Counted from the stretch's first letter, positions 9,396-20,993 are shown. The stretch is DNA of 64,000 bases from Isoetes taiwanensis (GCA_021234155.1 JAJEKV010000061.1:248001-312000); one strand, 5' to 3'. Numbers and translations: made by a program. The notes: generated by a model from the sequence alone, not told the origin.

Positions 9396-11801
9396 TCATC
9401 GATCCGAGCCCCGGATCGACATTCTAGAAGGAGCCGAGCATGCATGTCTTGCATGCATGCATGCCTCTCACGGGGAGATCGCTATATTAGCGGGTTCTTC
9501 ATCAGCGTCTCATCGGCGCTTCCTCTTCTCTCTCAGCACGATTACCCTATTCTCTATTCTTTGAAACCATGCGGGGAGGGGCTTCTCCTTGCTTGGATTG
9601 ACCCGATTTGGCGTTTCTTTCATCTTTGTGGCATGTCTTTTCTCGACCTTGCCTCTTCTTGACCATAATCTTTTGACCTTACGTCCCATCCGTTTTGATA
9701 TGGAAGTTCTCTTCTATTGGGAGGTTTTTATGCGTTTTCATGCGAGCTTCTTCTAGAATGTCATCGATCAGAGCCCTCGGATCGACATTCTAGAAGAAGC
9801 GGCTTATCTATCTTTACATGCATGCATGCCTTCTCACGGGAGATCGCTATATTAGGCGGGTTCTTCATCAACGTCTCATCGGGCTTCCTCTTCTCTCTCA
9901 GCGATTACCCTATTCTCTATTCTTTGAAACCCACCCCCCCTTAATTGTTTAATGTATTTATCGCCCGGCACGCGGCGTGACCAGCCCTCTATTTGAAGAG
10001 GTTTTATTTTTGTTGTCGTGGCACGGCGTGTGATCAGCCCCTCCACTTTGGGAGGTTTGTTTTGTCACATTTGTTTTCGTGTTGGGTTGTGCAGTGCGGG
10101 TTGGCAAGCGGCGTGACCGACTTCTCCATTCATTGGGTTTTGGGGGCGAATTTTTCAGCCTTCGTTTGTCAAGCCCCTTGCGAAGGCTTATCACTAGGGT
10201 TTTCCCGAAACCGAAAGGGTGAGGTTTTTAATCCGGTAATAAGCTTTTCGGCGGTACACAAACAACCATCTATTAGCATTGTATTTCATGGGGTCCAAGT
10301 TGTATAATTGGGCGTTCCTTTATTTTTTTGTGGGTAGTTAGTAATAGCTGACTGTCCCTCCATTATGCAGAAAATCTCTTTGAGATGAATGAGAAGCCTA
10401 TCTATAGATAGATAGGCTTCTCATTCATCTCGGCATTTTGAATAATGAATAGCGCGCACAAACAAAAAATAAAGGGAAAATCAATTATAGCATTTGGACC
10501 CCAAAACAAAATACAATGCTAATAGATGAGTTGATGTACCTGCCGAAAGCTTATCCGCGGGATTAAAAACCCGCCGGGTTTTTGGGAAAACCCTAGTGAT
10601 AAGCCTCTCGACAAGGGGCTTAGACAAACGTAAGGCATAGAATCGCTCCCAAAACCCCCGCATGGAGAAGTCGAAGCGGATGCAATTTCGCCAACCTGTA
10701 CTGCACATCACCAACACAACAAACGCAGAAACATACCAGAGAATAGCATCACCGGTGGAAAAAAGCATCACCCGTGGTGGAAAAACATGATAAACGAGAA
10801 CTTGTACAATAAACAAAGAAGGGGGAGGGTGGGTTCAAAGAGAATAAGGTTACGCATGATCAACGTCTCATCCGGCGCTTCCTCTTCTCTCGATGATACC
10901 TTATTCTCTTTGAATTGTTTCGAGGCGGGGAGGGCTTCTTCCTGCTTGGTTTGGCCAATTTGGCGTTTCTTTCATGATGTGGCATGTCCTTTCGGCCTTG
11001 GCTCTTCTTTAGCCTTCATCCTGTGACCTTCGTCCTCGATTCGGTTTGTTAAGGAAGTTCACGGTACCGGGCGGTTTGTTGGTTTCATCGAGCTCCATTC
11101 TAGAATCCCATCGATCCAAGACATCGGATCGACATTTTAGAATGGCTGAGCAGCATGCATATCTTCATGCATGCATGCGGCGCATGTCCTTTACGGGTTG
11201 GGAGTTCGCTATTTTGAAGCGGTTACGCATGATCAACGTCTCATCGGCGCTTCCTCTTCTCGCCCGGTACTTTATTCTCTTTGAACCCACCCTCCCCCTT
11301 CTTTGTTTATTGTATTTGTTGCACGGCACGCGTGACCAGCCCCTCTATTTGAAGAGGTTTTTGTTTTGTCGCGTGTCAGCGTGATCAGCCCTCCACTGGG
11401 AGGTTTGTTTTTCTCGTTTTGTTGTGTTGGTGATGTGCGGTACAAGTTGGCGGCGGCATCTGTTTTCGACTTCTCCATGCGTGGGTTTTGGGAGCAATTT
11501 CTATGCCTTTACGTTTGTCCAAGCCCTTGCGAAGGCTTATCACTAGGGTTTTCCTCGAAAAACTTCGAAGGGCGGGGTTTTTTAATCCGGTGATAAGCTT
11601 CGGCGGTACACTAGCCACACATCTATTAGTATTGTATTTTTTGGGGTCCAAATGATATAATTAGATTTTCCCTTTATTTTTCGTGGGTAGTTCGCATGTG
11701 TGCGGCTACCCACTGTCCACCATTGTAGAAAATCTGCTGAGATGAATGAGAAGCCTATCTATGGAGGTTTTTGTCGTTTTCATGCGAGCTTCTTCTAGAA
11801 T
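9396..11801. repeat. 2.4 kb palindrome-rich repeat cluster inserted in a TIR
   Basis: It splits the right TIR of the element at 8971, since the TIR sequence resumes at 11802. The left junction has TCATCGATCC and the right junction TTCTTCTAGAATG, with the bases AATG common to both. Inside are repeated modules. One is a hairpin joining CTTCTAGAATGTC to GACATTCTAGAAG (about 9757-9803, partial at 9391 and 11095). Others are CATGCATGCATGC runs, CAACGTCTCATC-CTTCCTCTTCTC segments (four times), and a 330-bp module present twice direct and once inverted. The G+C content is higher than the flanks. No convincing protein; no superfamily recognised. Confidence 0.65.
10079..10725. repeat. Large near-perfect palindrome
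   Basis: Arms of about 325 bp (10079-10405 and 10408-10725) are inverted copies of each other. The centre is a perfect 24-bp stem, GAGATGAATGAGAAGCCTAT followed by CTAT, separated by 2 bp (10382-10431). Arm landmarks include GGCTTATCACTAGGG and GGTAATAAGCTTTTCGG in the left arm. The right arm carries their complements with small changes. A third, directly oriented copy of the arm lies at 11424-11765 and ends in the same GAGATGAATGAGAAGCC. Transcripts of this region could fold into long double-stranded RNA. Confidence 0.8.
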
Positions 11802-11980
11802 GGTAGTTATGTGTTGGTTATTATACTAAAAAAATTTTTCGGCCCTTCGGGCCATAAAAAAAAAGCAGACGTGAGAATATAAAAGACATTTAAAACATGT
11901 AGCAATATGTGTTCTGTGATATGTGTTTATGTGTTATGTGTTATGTGTTATTCATTAAATGTACACCGCCAGCCAAAGGT

Positions 11981-12343
11981 TTAGTAGCTTCTTATGCTGA
12001 GGAAAATAAGAAATGAGGAAGAGCTCTCAAAGGAATGCACAAGCCTAGCGGACCATGCACGGATTGAGGCTGAGCAATGAGAAAAAAAGGATTCACCTAT
12101 TTGGGCACTTTGAAATGCATTTGGAAATGGACTTGGAAATGCATGTGGATCTTCATATGCGCTATATTCTTCACATACATCTTCATAGTCATCTTCATAT
12201 GCATCTGCTTCATATTCTTCTTCAAAAAGCCCAGCTTCTTCATATTCATCATATTCATTTTCATCTTGAAAATCATATCCATGATAAATAACTTTACCTT
12301 GCCTATGTTTAGCATTTGATGAATCGGATGTTGGAAGAAACAT
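11981..12343 (-). CDS. Second copy of the acidic low-complexity ORF
   Basis: It shares a run of about 75 residues with the frame at 648-1034, including KVIYHGYDF and the Glu/Asp/Tyr-rich middle. The start differs because of a small indel after codon 6, and the C terminus reads RLVHSFESSSSF instead of RLVHSLRALPHF through another frameshift. This end decay suggests the frame is not under strong coding constraint, unless the indels are sequencing errors. No domain recognised. Confidence 0.2.
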   Translation of the reverse strand: MFLPTSDSSNAKHRQGKVIYHGYDFQDENEYDEYEEAGLFEEEYEADAYEDDYEDVCEEYSAYEDPHAFPSPFPNAFQSAQIGESFFSHCSASIRAWSARLVHSFESSSSFLIFLSIRSY

Positions 12344-12803
12344 TTAATCTACGCTTTGAGCTCTGCTTTGGACACACATCACCACTATATATAACTTCCT
12401 AAATCATCTTGTCCAACTATAAGAGGGGTGAGAATCATTGCGAAGCCAATGATAAGTGTCAAAGTGCCAACACTATGGTGAGCAACACACACAAGCTTAT
12501 ACAAGCCGCTTAAGTGTATGATCTACCAGCGATATGTCGGAAGGAACAAAATACAACATGCAATAAACATACTATGGATTTCTATGCCCATTAATTGAAA
12601 AAATCACTATGCTTGGCTCCGGTGAACCAACAAAAAAGGGTCGAGCTTTTTGCTCAACTTTATTGAAAGAAAGGTTTAAAATGGTTCCCCATGTAACAAG
12701 AAATGTCGGGGCCTCGGACTATAGGTCCAAAGGCCTCCAATGCTATATTGTCAATGTATTTAAGAGTTTGATGTCAAAAATACATCTGAATCCCAATTAC
12801 ACT

Positions 12804-13935
12804 TATGGTGCGGAATTAATGCCCATTCCTATAATAACATCACCTTATCATTAAAGCGGTAATTTCCGCCCTTACGTTTTGGTCATGCCATAACCATAAT
12901 CTGAAAAAAGGCGGTACACATCAACCTCTTCAATGCTAAGTCTGAGGGAATAACAAAGTTTCAAAGGATATTTTTGCAAAACGTAGCTAGCATACCGGGG
13001 TCAAAGCATGGAGTGGGGGCATTTTTCGCCGATCAAGCACCCACAAGCACCTAATGTGGAAAATTTTACTTATTTTTATCTTTTTTTTCTATAACTCAGA
13101 TGAAGCTGAAATTTTTGTATTCCAAGGCGTAATATGAATGCGTTTTAGGGAAAAATATCAAAAATAAAAGAAAAATATTTTTAAAAATACAAAGAAAATA
13201 GCTCTGGAAAGCACCCCCTAAGCACCATGTGTCGCTGACACAAAAAGTGTCCCCCACCTCCATGCTTTGACCCACCAGCTTCCAAATCCATCACATCCTC
13301 TTCAGAATAGCAAAAACTTCCACGTAAAGTTAGACAGAACCTGTAGAAATTGCTTACCAACTAAAGACTAGGTGAAGACGTTTCTTTGCAAGTGCATATA
13401 TGCGATGCTTGAGGTAAAAATTGTATCAAGTTCTTCATCGGTCAAGCTGCATGAGAATTGAAGCGGACATAAAAATTAACCTTCACACCTGTTTCAGCTT
13501 TTAGCAGATCACATATGGTCTAAATTAATGCCCATTCCTATAATAACATCACCTTATCATTACGAAAAGCGATAATTTTTATACGTTTTGGTCATGCCAT
13601 AACCATAATCTGTAAAGATGGTACACATCAACCTCTTCAATGCTAAGTACAGGGAATAACAAAGTTTCAAAGGATATTTTTGCAAAGCATTAGCTAGCAT
13701 ACCGACTTCCAAATCCATCACATCCTCTTGAATAGCAAAAACTTCCCGTAAAGTTAGGCGAAGACACGTAGAAATTGCTTACCAACTAAAGACTAGGTGA
13801 AGACATTTCTTTGCAAGTGCATATCGCGATGCTTGAGGTAAAATTGTATCAAGTTCTTCATCGGTCAAGCTGCATGAGAATTGAAGCGGACATAAAAATT
13901 AACCTTCACACTGTTTTGACTTTTAGCGGATCACA
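12804..13935 (+). repeat. Direct tandem duplication in block X copy 2
   Basis: Unit 1 (12804-13512) and unit 2 (13513-13935) match the pair at 1465-2306. Unit 1 is longer only because it contains the 277-bp transposon at 12997-13273; without it the two are about 430 and 420 bp. Confidence 0.85.
12997..13273. mobile_element. 277-bp small DNA transposon (MITE) with TIRs and 3-bp TSD
   Basis: The ends GGGTCAAAGCATGGAGTGGG and CCACCTCCATGCTTTGACCC are near-perfect inverted repeats of about 20 bp. The flanking bases ACC (12994-12996 and 13274-13276) are duplicated. The homologous positions in block X copy 1 and in both tandem units read GCATACCAGCTTCC with a single ACC, which is the empty site. 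The interior is AT-rich and non-coding. A 3-bp TSD and a G-rich terminus would suit the PIF/Harbinger or CACTA groups, but the terminus is not CACTA and the TSD is not TWA. The superfamily is left open. Confidence 0.88.
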
Positions 13936-14352
13936 TCGGGGTGGCCGCCTGCTCCTTCTCGAGAGTTCGTGTGAAGAACCAAGAATGCGCCCAAGTCTCT
14001 CTCGAAACCCTAAGTCTCACGAAACCCTAGAGTGCATATATGCGATGGTTGCATGTGTTCTCCTTTTTTTTTTCTTCCTTTTTTTTTTTTTTTTTTTTTT
14101 TACCTTTTTTTTCCAAAAAGTGGGCTTTTGTTGTAAGCCCCTTCGATCTTGTCTTTTAAAAGGGCTTTTGTTGTAAGCCCTTTGATCTTGACCATTAAGA
14201 AGGGCCAAATAAAAAGGCGAGTTGCATCACAAATACTTGGTGCGCTCTAGATGTACCAATTAGTACACCTCATGCAATCGCCCACCAAATCATATGAAAA
14301 CCTTAGAAAAGCGTATAAAAGTACAAAAAAACCCCCTGTTATTATGCTACAT

Positions 14353-15217
14353 ATTAAAGGCAAGATGTGCCATTTTCGAAAATGCCGGATCAAATATGTA
14401 TCGGAGGTCATATGACCCGAGCCGGAGATAGTCCACCTATTAGACATGGGCATCCTTTGTATAAAAGCCAACGATTGGCATCATGCAGCAATTTATCGTA
14501 TCATATAGGCCTCTTGGTGAAAGATTACAAAAGCCATCCACGAATTTAATGCCTCTATGTTTTCCGGAGTAGCGAGTAAAACATCTGACGCGCTATGAGC
14601 ATGTAGCAAGCACATAGAACTTGTATGTAGGCTGTTTGCTCAGAAAATACATTTGACATAGCTTTTTCCATATGCGGATGGCACTACCATTGTATTCTAA
14701 TAGTAGAGAGCATACCCGTTACTGTAAATGGCCTCCACTGTAATATTAGCCAAGAACTTATTCGTTGCTGTGTATGGCCGCCATAGCCCTTTTAGGCGCC
14801 AACACAAATCTCATCCTATAAAAAAGTGAACTTTCCCTTTTGCATGCCGTTACTTAGGTCAATAAAAGGGCAGTCTTAATCAAATATTTTATACATATCT
14901 TCGGCTTCCAAGGACCAAATCGTAAGCATATAAGCTATTATATTTGGACCCAATATAAAAACTATGTAAGTTGACAAAATTAATTATGAGCACACCTTTC
15001 AAAAGCCTAAGTGCTTTTTGCACATAGCCCATCATTAAATTCCTTGTGTAGCAATAAATGCTACATAAGATAAAGTGACGTACCTTTTTGGAAAATGCAT
15101 TTTACTACATGCTCCATTTGGCAGATATTCATTTGGCTTTGGCCCACCAAATACATTGTAAAAGATAGGTTGGATATTTTTCTTCATTTTCTTTCCCATT
15201 ACTCATATTTATCCATA
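14353..15217. repeat. Tandem-unit segment upstream of the TTC tract, copy B (empty Helitron site)
   Basis: Same segment as 2747-3604, but it runs straight from TTTATCCATA (15217) into TTAGATACCATAAC (15218). This is the uninterrupted target that in copies A and C is split by Helitron-like insertions. No gene seen. Confidence 0.85.
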
Positions 15218-15420
15218 TTAGATACCATAACTCCATCATCAATAGAAATTTAGCATATAATAAATTCACAACTTAGGGATTTTTCAATCCATTAAGCCCT
15301 CTTATTGTAATTAAATTCCATGTATCTTGCTGCCTTAAACTTGTATATATATTTTTCATCTTATCAGCAATATTCCAAGCCTTTTTTCAAACTTTGTAAA
15401 ACTTTCAAATTTCCAAATTT

Positions 15421-15502
15421 TTCTTCTTCTTCTTCTTCTTCTTCTTCTTCTTCTTCTTCTTCTTCTTCTTCTTCTTCTTCTTCTTCTTCTTCTTCTTCTT
15501 CT
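15421..15502 (+). repeat. (TTC)n microsatellite, about 27 repeats
   Basis: Pure TTC tract ending the copy B unit, shorter than the copy A tract although the flanks are almost identical. That length difference reflects microsatellite instability after duplication or assembly collapse. Confidence 0.95.
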
Positions 15503-15545
15503 CCCACATCCCTCCCTCAGGATGTAGGACTCCTCTGTTTATAAG

Positions 15546-15586
15546 GGAAGTAGGACCACCCCTATAAAAAGAGGGGTCCTACTTCC
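15546..15586. repeat. Inverted repeat following the TTC tract (copy B)
   Basis: GGAAGTAGGACC pairs with GGGGTCCTACTTCC, with a loop two A longer than in copy A. Position relative to the TTC tract is the same. Confidence 0.75.
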
Positions 15587-17951
15587 TTACACCAGAAGAA
15601 AATAGATACATCATTCTATATTATTGCGTGAAAATAATATATTCACATGCAGAATATTGGGTACTTTTTGACATAATATCTAAGCCATGGCACATTGGGC
15701 CAAGGTAAGTTTTCATTTGGGTACATGGATAAGGCTCAGTGGGCCAATATCCAGCTCATAGCATATGAAGGTCTTATAGCACTGTGGACCACAACCTCGT
15801 ATCAGCACATTATGAGCCAAAATGCTCCATGTACAAATGCATGACCACATGTATATTTCCAACTAGCAAAATATATTGCCATAATAATGACACCATGCCA
15901 CTATGGCATAGTGGGTCAGCATCTGAAATCCGTAATATGCATGTTATGTGGCATTGTGGATTACAAAACCCAACAAGTCATGACTATTCTTGTATCAAAA
16001 CTTGGCAGATCCTACTCTATTATAAAAAAGCAGGTAACTTTCAATCTAACCTGGTTTGCAGAAGAGATGCGTTTCCCAGATACCTCCGGCAAGTGGATGT
16101 CACAATTTCTTCTTCGAATATGTTCTTACCAAGACTACAGTTACTCTATGCACAAACACATAAAAAATACCTCGTTCATGGTAAAACCATTAATCCAATA
16201 CCCACCCTGGTTTTTTACGCCAGGCCACATCAGGCACTCTCCAAACCATAAAATCATGATAATCAATATTCATATAGTCAGAAACCATATTGCTTTGTAT
16301 ATTCAGTATGTTTAATTCCATCTATTGTCAAATTGTAATCTTTAAATCTCTCAAAAAATATTTTTCATGCCATTATCGGAATTTCATATAAAGTACCACA
16401 TTATTTTTGATCAGAATGTTATCATATCAGAACTATTAATTTGTCCATATATCTCAAATAGTAATTTATCCATTATTTTATCAACACTTAAAACTGCAAT
16501 ACAAGTCATAATGATAATCTTCCCTTACTTAACTTTCCATATTTAATCATTCTTCTCTATGCAATATAAGGCCGGATCTCACCACATTTTGTGATTTTGT
16601 GATGCAGTATAGAAGCCCATTAGTCTTCACGCATCCTTGTAACTCTAACCACTGAAATTAAATCAGGGAGAAGATGTTTTGGTTACCTGCACCCAAACAA
16701 TGCCAATGTTAGCAAATCATGGTAACAAGACAAGGGGTGTCAGGTAAGCTATAAAACATCATGGCTCTTCGCCCTTCACCCTTTAAATTCAGCAAATTAG
16801 CTCATATAATAAGCAAAATATGCTATGTATTAGGAGAGAAAAAGTATACTGCTGCTCACCACAGCACACCGTGGACCATTTCCAAATGGTTCCCATTAGA
16901 TTCATATGCCTAAGTGCCAAATCATGCAAAATCATGAATTCTTAAACCTCTCATTGCACAAGGTATATTGACAAGGCAGCCCATTGAGTACCAAAACCAT
17001 AGTATTCCTCTTTTAGAGCTAGACCATTAAGCGGTCTTATAACTTGCCTAAAATCCAATATACACAGATTATAGGTCAACATACCATAGCCAAAACAAAT
17101 GTTCAATCTGTTTGATCAGCATAGACCTGTGTTAATCATATATCTACCCTTTTTTTGTAGCGGATGCATAAGATGAGCACCCTAAACTAGGCAACAACCT
17201 AGCGAAATTGTATGACCTCTATCGGTGACTGCGGGGTTGTTATTCTTACATATGCCAACTAAGTGGAGGTTTGACACTAAGCAAGCTAAGAAACCTAAAA
17301 GGAAACCAAGTATGCACATTAAGTAATCCTACGGCTGACAACATATGCAACACGGCCTCTAAAACATGAGGAGCATTCTATTGCCTTAGCATTGAATAGT
17401 CTGGGGATGTAGAAGGCTGACTGCCTGAGCACCTAATATCTACCCAACCAGCAATGAAAGCAACAACTCATGCTAGGTAAGTACCACGATTAAATACCTC
17501 AGTCCTTTTTTAATCTTAAATACCTCAGTCTTTTTTTAGCGATTAAGCAATATAATGCATATCATCAAGCTTGCTTGGCAAGCACAAAAAACAGCAACAA
17601 GTCTGCATGTATGCATTTCCAAGCAAGCAATAATGGCACAATGATCCTACACCAGCGTACCCGATTATCAAATCCTTACACCACTTAGCTTATTCTTTTT
17701 ACAATCGACATAAGCAGAATCTTAAGAACTTTGATAGCTAAATAGCAAAACGAAATTAGATCTTGCCATGTTTTTACAAGTAGATAGCCATTCAAAACTG
17801 TTTGAGAAGGCCGAAATATTTAGCTCGGATACTAACTTCATGCGATTCTATGGCCCCCGTATGGACTTCCTGCCGGGGGTATCGGTTTGGTTCTTGCACT
17901 ATAAGGCAACAAGCGACATCACACAATTGCATCAAACCAGGTCGCATCACC
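15587..17951. repeat. Tandem-unit segment downstream of the TTC tract, copy B
   Basis: Collinear with 6620-8970. A 155-codon plus-strand frame (15784-16251) and an overlapping 142-codon frame show no domain. They are interrupted at the homologous place in copy A, so I do not call them genes. It ends at GTCGCATCAC (about 17951), where copy C begins directly without the long-TIR element or block X. Confidence 0.8.
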
Positions 17952-18818
17952 ATTTTAAGGCAAGATGTGCCATTTTCAAAAATGCCGGATCAAATATGTC
18001 GAGGAGGTGCGAGCAGGCGGAGATAGTCCCTGCTATTAGACATGGGCATCCTTTGTATAAAAGCCAACGATTGGCATCATGCGGCAATTTGTATCATATA
18101 GGCCTCTTGGTGAAAGATTACAAAAGCCATCCGCAGAATTTAATGCCTCTATGTTTTCAGAGTAGCAGAGTAAAAACATCTGACGGCACGCTATGAGCAT
18201 GTAGCAAGCACATAGAACTTGTATGTAGGCTGTTTGCTCAGAAAATACATTTGACATAGCTTTTTCCATATGCGGATAGCCTTGCGCCATTGTATTCTAA
18301 TAGTAGAGAGCATGCGATTTACTGTAAATGGCCTCCACTGTAATATTAGCCAGAACTTATTCGTTGCTGTGTATGGCCGCCATATAGCCCTTTTGAGGCG
18401 CCAACACAAATCTCATCCTATAAAAAAGTGAACTTTCCCTTTTGCATGCCGTTACTTAGGTCAATAAAAGGGCAGTCTTAATCAAATATTTTATACATAT
18501 CTTCGGCTTCCAAAGGACCAAATCGTAAGCATATAAGCTATTGGACCCAATAAAAATAAAAACTATGTAAGTTGACAAAATTAATTATGAGCACACCTTT
18601 CAAAAGCCTAAGTGCTTTTTGCACATAGCCCATCATTAAATTCCTTGTGTAGCAATAAATGCTACATAAGATAAAGTGACGTACCTTTTTGGAAAATGCA
18701 TTTTACTACATGCTCCATTTGGCAGATATTCATTTGGCTTTGGCCCACCAAATACATTGTAAAAGATAGGTTGGATATTTTTCTTCATTTTCTTTCCCAT
18801 TACTCATATTTATCCATA
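17952..18818. repeat. Tandem-unit segment upstream of the Helitron, copy C
   Basis: Third copy of the 2747-3604 segment. Its direct junction to copy B shows the basic head-to-tail unit without block X. It ends at TATCCATA (18818) at a Helitron-like insertion and resumes at 28498 with TTAGATACC. Confidence 0.85.
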
Positions 18819-18830
18819 CAAGAAATTTAT

Positions 18831-18852
18831 CGCGGCGGCCAAGGCCGCCGCG
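18831..18852 (-). other. Helitron 3'-terminal hairpin (copy C)
   Basis: Identical to 3617-3638: a 10-bp GC stem with a 2-nt loop, 12 nt from the insertion end. Identity of the hairpin and the 3' 45 bp with the copy A element contrasts with no similarity further in. Confidence 0.8.
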
Positions 18853-18863
18853 AACATTTCTTT

Positions 18864-20160
18864 AGTTCTAACCATGTGAAGTTGAATGTACCATAAGTTC
18901 TAGGCCTTGTTTAATAAGGGATTTGTGACAGTTCGAGTTGCACAAATGGCAATTTTGAACACATTGAGAATGTTGCACATGACTGGCATTCATGCTTTTG
19001 GTTGTTAAGAATAAAAAAAAAAAAGCTGTGAAAATGTTGCAGGCTATATAGCTTGCATTTGATATCTCCAAAAGATGTAAATCTCAACAACAATATATGG
19101 AGCACCCATAAGAAATTTCTTTTGTGACTATATAATATTATTGTCGTGGTATCTGATAATAGTATTTGATAATTGTAGTTCCAGTTATAGCTTCCTAGCT
19201 CAAGTGCACCATCTATGTGGCCATGCTATAGCTTCTGGCTCAAGTGCACCACCCTATGTGGGCATGCTATTTTCTCTAAAAATTTTGGCTTCACATATCA
19301 CAAGTTGATTGTGCTTAGGGCTTACATAAATATTTCAAGCATATGACACTCGTTGTGATGAGGACCAGCTTGTGCATGAAAAAGACTTGCTACAAAGAAT
19401 GAAGTTTTACCCAAGAAAAAATGACATGTCTTATGTTCATGTGCACATAAGATAGGTCGGATGTTGTTTGGTCGCCATATAAATATCACTATATCGACTT
19501 GAATCAAAACTGAACATGCACAAAACTCTCAGGAAAAAGAACAAATAGGCATGTTCAGTTCAGAAATATGTGCTCAGCGGAAGGCACGCCTAATTGTCAT
19601 CGTCAGTAATATAAATATTTCTTTATCTTGTGAGCTTACAATAAAATACCTTACCTCCTACAAAAAGCGATTCATTTACATGCTTCATCTATAATATTAA
19701 CGAAGCACAGAACAAAGCTTTCATAGTATAAAGCAAAAATGCTTAAGATCTTGGTCTTCTAAATCTTTATTCTTCCAGTTCAATAATCTTCACCACAGAT
19801 GCATCACCAAGCTTTTGACATACGACAATGCGATCATGTGGCTTGATAATACCAATGACTTTTAAGGTGATACAAAGCTAATTTTTAAGATTGACTCATT
19901 GGTTGTGTCTTGCTTTCGATTCCACGACTAAAGTAATACATAAGTAAAGAGAACTAAATTCAAGATTGTTCTTAAATTCTTGGCACGAACTTCTTGAATG
20001 CCTTGGAATTCGACCAAGCATTGGAAATAGTCCTCGGCGAGTAAGACATTACCGCGCCTACAAACAAAGATTAGAGCGGGGATAGGTTCAATGTTTATGC
20101 GTTTTATCACGAATCGTATGAATTGAATGATCTGACACAAATTTGCCGTATAAAAGCATA
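18864..20160. other. Unrecognised AT-rich interior of the copy C Helitron-like element
   Basis: No gene recognised. It includes two tandem copies of a 43-45 bp motif near 19184-19270 (ATAGCTTC, then CTCAAGTGCACCA, then TATGTGG, then CATGCTAT). The remainder shows no repeats shared with the rest of the window. Short minus-strand frames (19322-19507, 19928-20218) look like chance. Confidence 0.4.
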
Positions 20161-20182
20161 AAAATCGTGTGGAAAACAATTC

Positions 20183-20447
20183 GGCGTCGAGAAAACCGGC
20201 GTCTGGCGAAAACAACAAACGGCGTCTGTGAAAAAGTTTTCAGCGTCTGCGAATTCTGATTTAAGCGTCGCAGCGAAACCATTCCACCCGGCGTCGCAGC
20301 GCCGCTCTCCACAGCGTCTGGAAATTTTTGGCGTCTTGGCGGTTAAAGACCCGGCGATGCGAAATAAACAGCGGCGTCGTCAGCGGCGTAATCTTCGGCG
20401 ATGCGAAAATATTTTCAGCGTCTGTGTTTTGTTTCCTTCAGCGTCTG
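20183..20447. promoter_or_regulatory. Cluster of GCGTC motifs upstream of the hAT gene
   Basis: GCGTC occurs 11 times in 265 bp, mostly as CAGCGTCTG or GGCGTC, all on the plus strand. The flanking DNA is AT-rich and has few. The cluster sits about 90 bp before a TATA box and about 550 bp before the hAT ATG. hAT elements carry subterminal arrays of short transposase-binding motifs, so this may be the 5' subterminal region of the hAT element. It could instead be a captured CpG-rich promoter. I could not identify the hAT TIRs. Confidence 0.5.
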
Positions 20448-20536
20448 TGAAATTTTCAAACTTTTTTGCCCGTTTACTAAGCAAAAAATATTTTGCTTCC
20501 CTTCGTTTGACTTTGTTTTGGCAGCTTTGTTAATGG

Positions 20537-20547
20537 TATATATAAAG
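20537..20547 (+). promoter_or_regulatory. TATA box, likely promoter of the hAT gene
   Basis: TATATATAAAG lies 447 bp upstream of the proposed hAT start, immediately downstream of the GCGTC cluster. It is followed by a GC-rich leader-like stretch. The match to a plant TATA box is good, but transcription is not demonstrated. Confidence 0.45.
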
Positions 20548-20993
20548 CGTGATTAGCCCTAGAATTCACCTCGAGCGTTGACGGCCGAGGTTGAGTCAAA
20601 ATACTCCTTGGGAAGCGGTTTTGCCTTTGAGGTGTAGTTTTTTGAGTCCTGACTGGCGTTGGATCTTTGGGCGTGAGTTTACTCCGTCCTAGTGGTTTCG
20701 ACCTTGGGTTGGCATCTGCTTCCATAGAATATCCTATAGGGTCCCGTCAACCCCCTTGATTCGCCTTGGGCGTCGGCGTAACATATGCATTGTGAGCTTG
20801 CTCCTTTGCATATATCGTCTTCCTTTAGTTACGATGTAATCAAAAGTCCGGATAAGAGACATTGTCGGTGGGTCCAGAGCAATGGTGGCTCTTGGTCATG
20901 CATCTACCTCACGGAGGTGCGGTGATCATGCATCTACCTCTAGAGTGCGAATTTGCGTGTGCGGGCGAGGGCCGCGGGGGCTAATTTCGTGAC

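Larger units (their letters stand above)
11802..14352. repeat. Block X, copy 2
   Basis: Direct duplicate of 459-2746, beginning with the distal 20 bp of the long TIR and then TACTAAAAAAATTTTTCGG. It differs by a 277-bp transposon insertion (12997-13273), an interrupted T run (14064-14101), and scattered CAG/CTG-centred changes. The internal two-unit tandem repeat (12804-13935) is retained. No gene beyond the low-confidence acidic frame. Confidence 0.8.

Noticed and set aside
9360-11651. Several 75-120 codon frames in the palindromic cluster
   Set aside because: They follow the repeated modules on both strands, share no domain and shift frame between module copies.
15784-16315. Two overlapping 140-155 codon plus-strand frames in copy B
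   Set aside because: No recognisable domain, and the homologous stretch in copy A is frameshifted and stopped. Most likely chance openness in repeat DNA.
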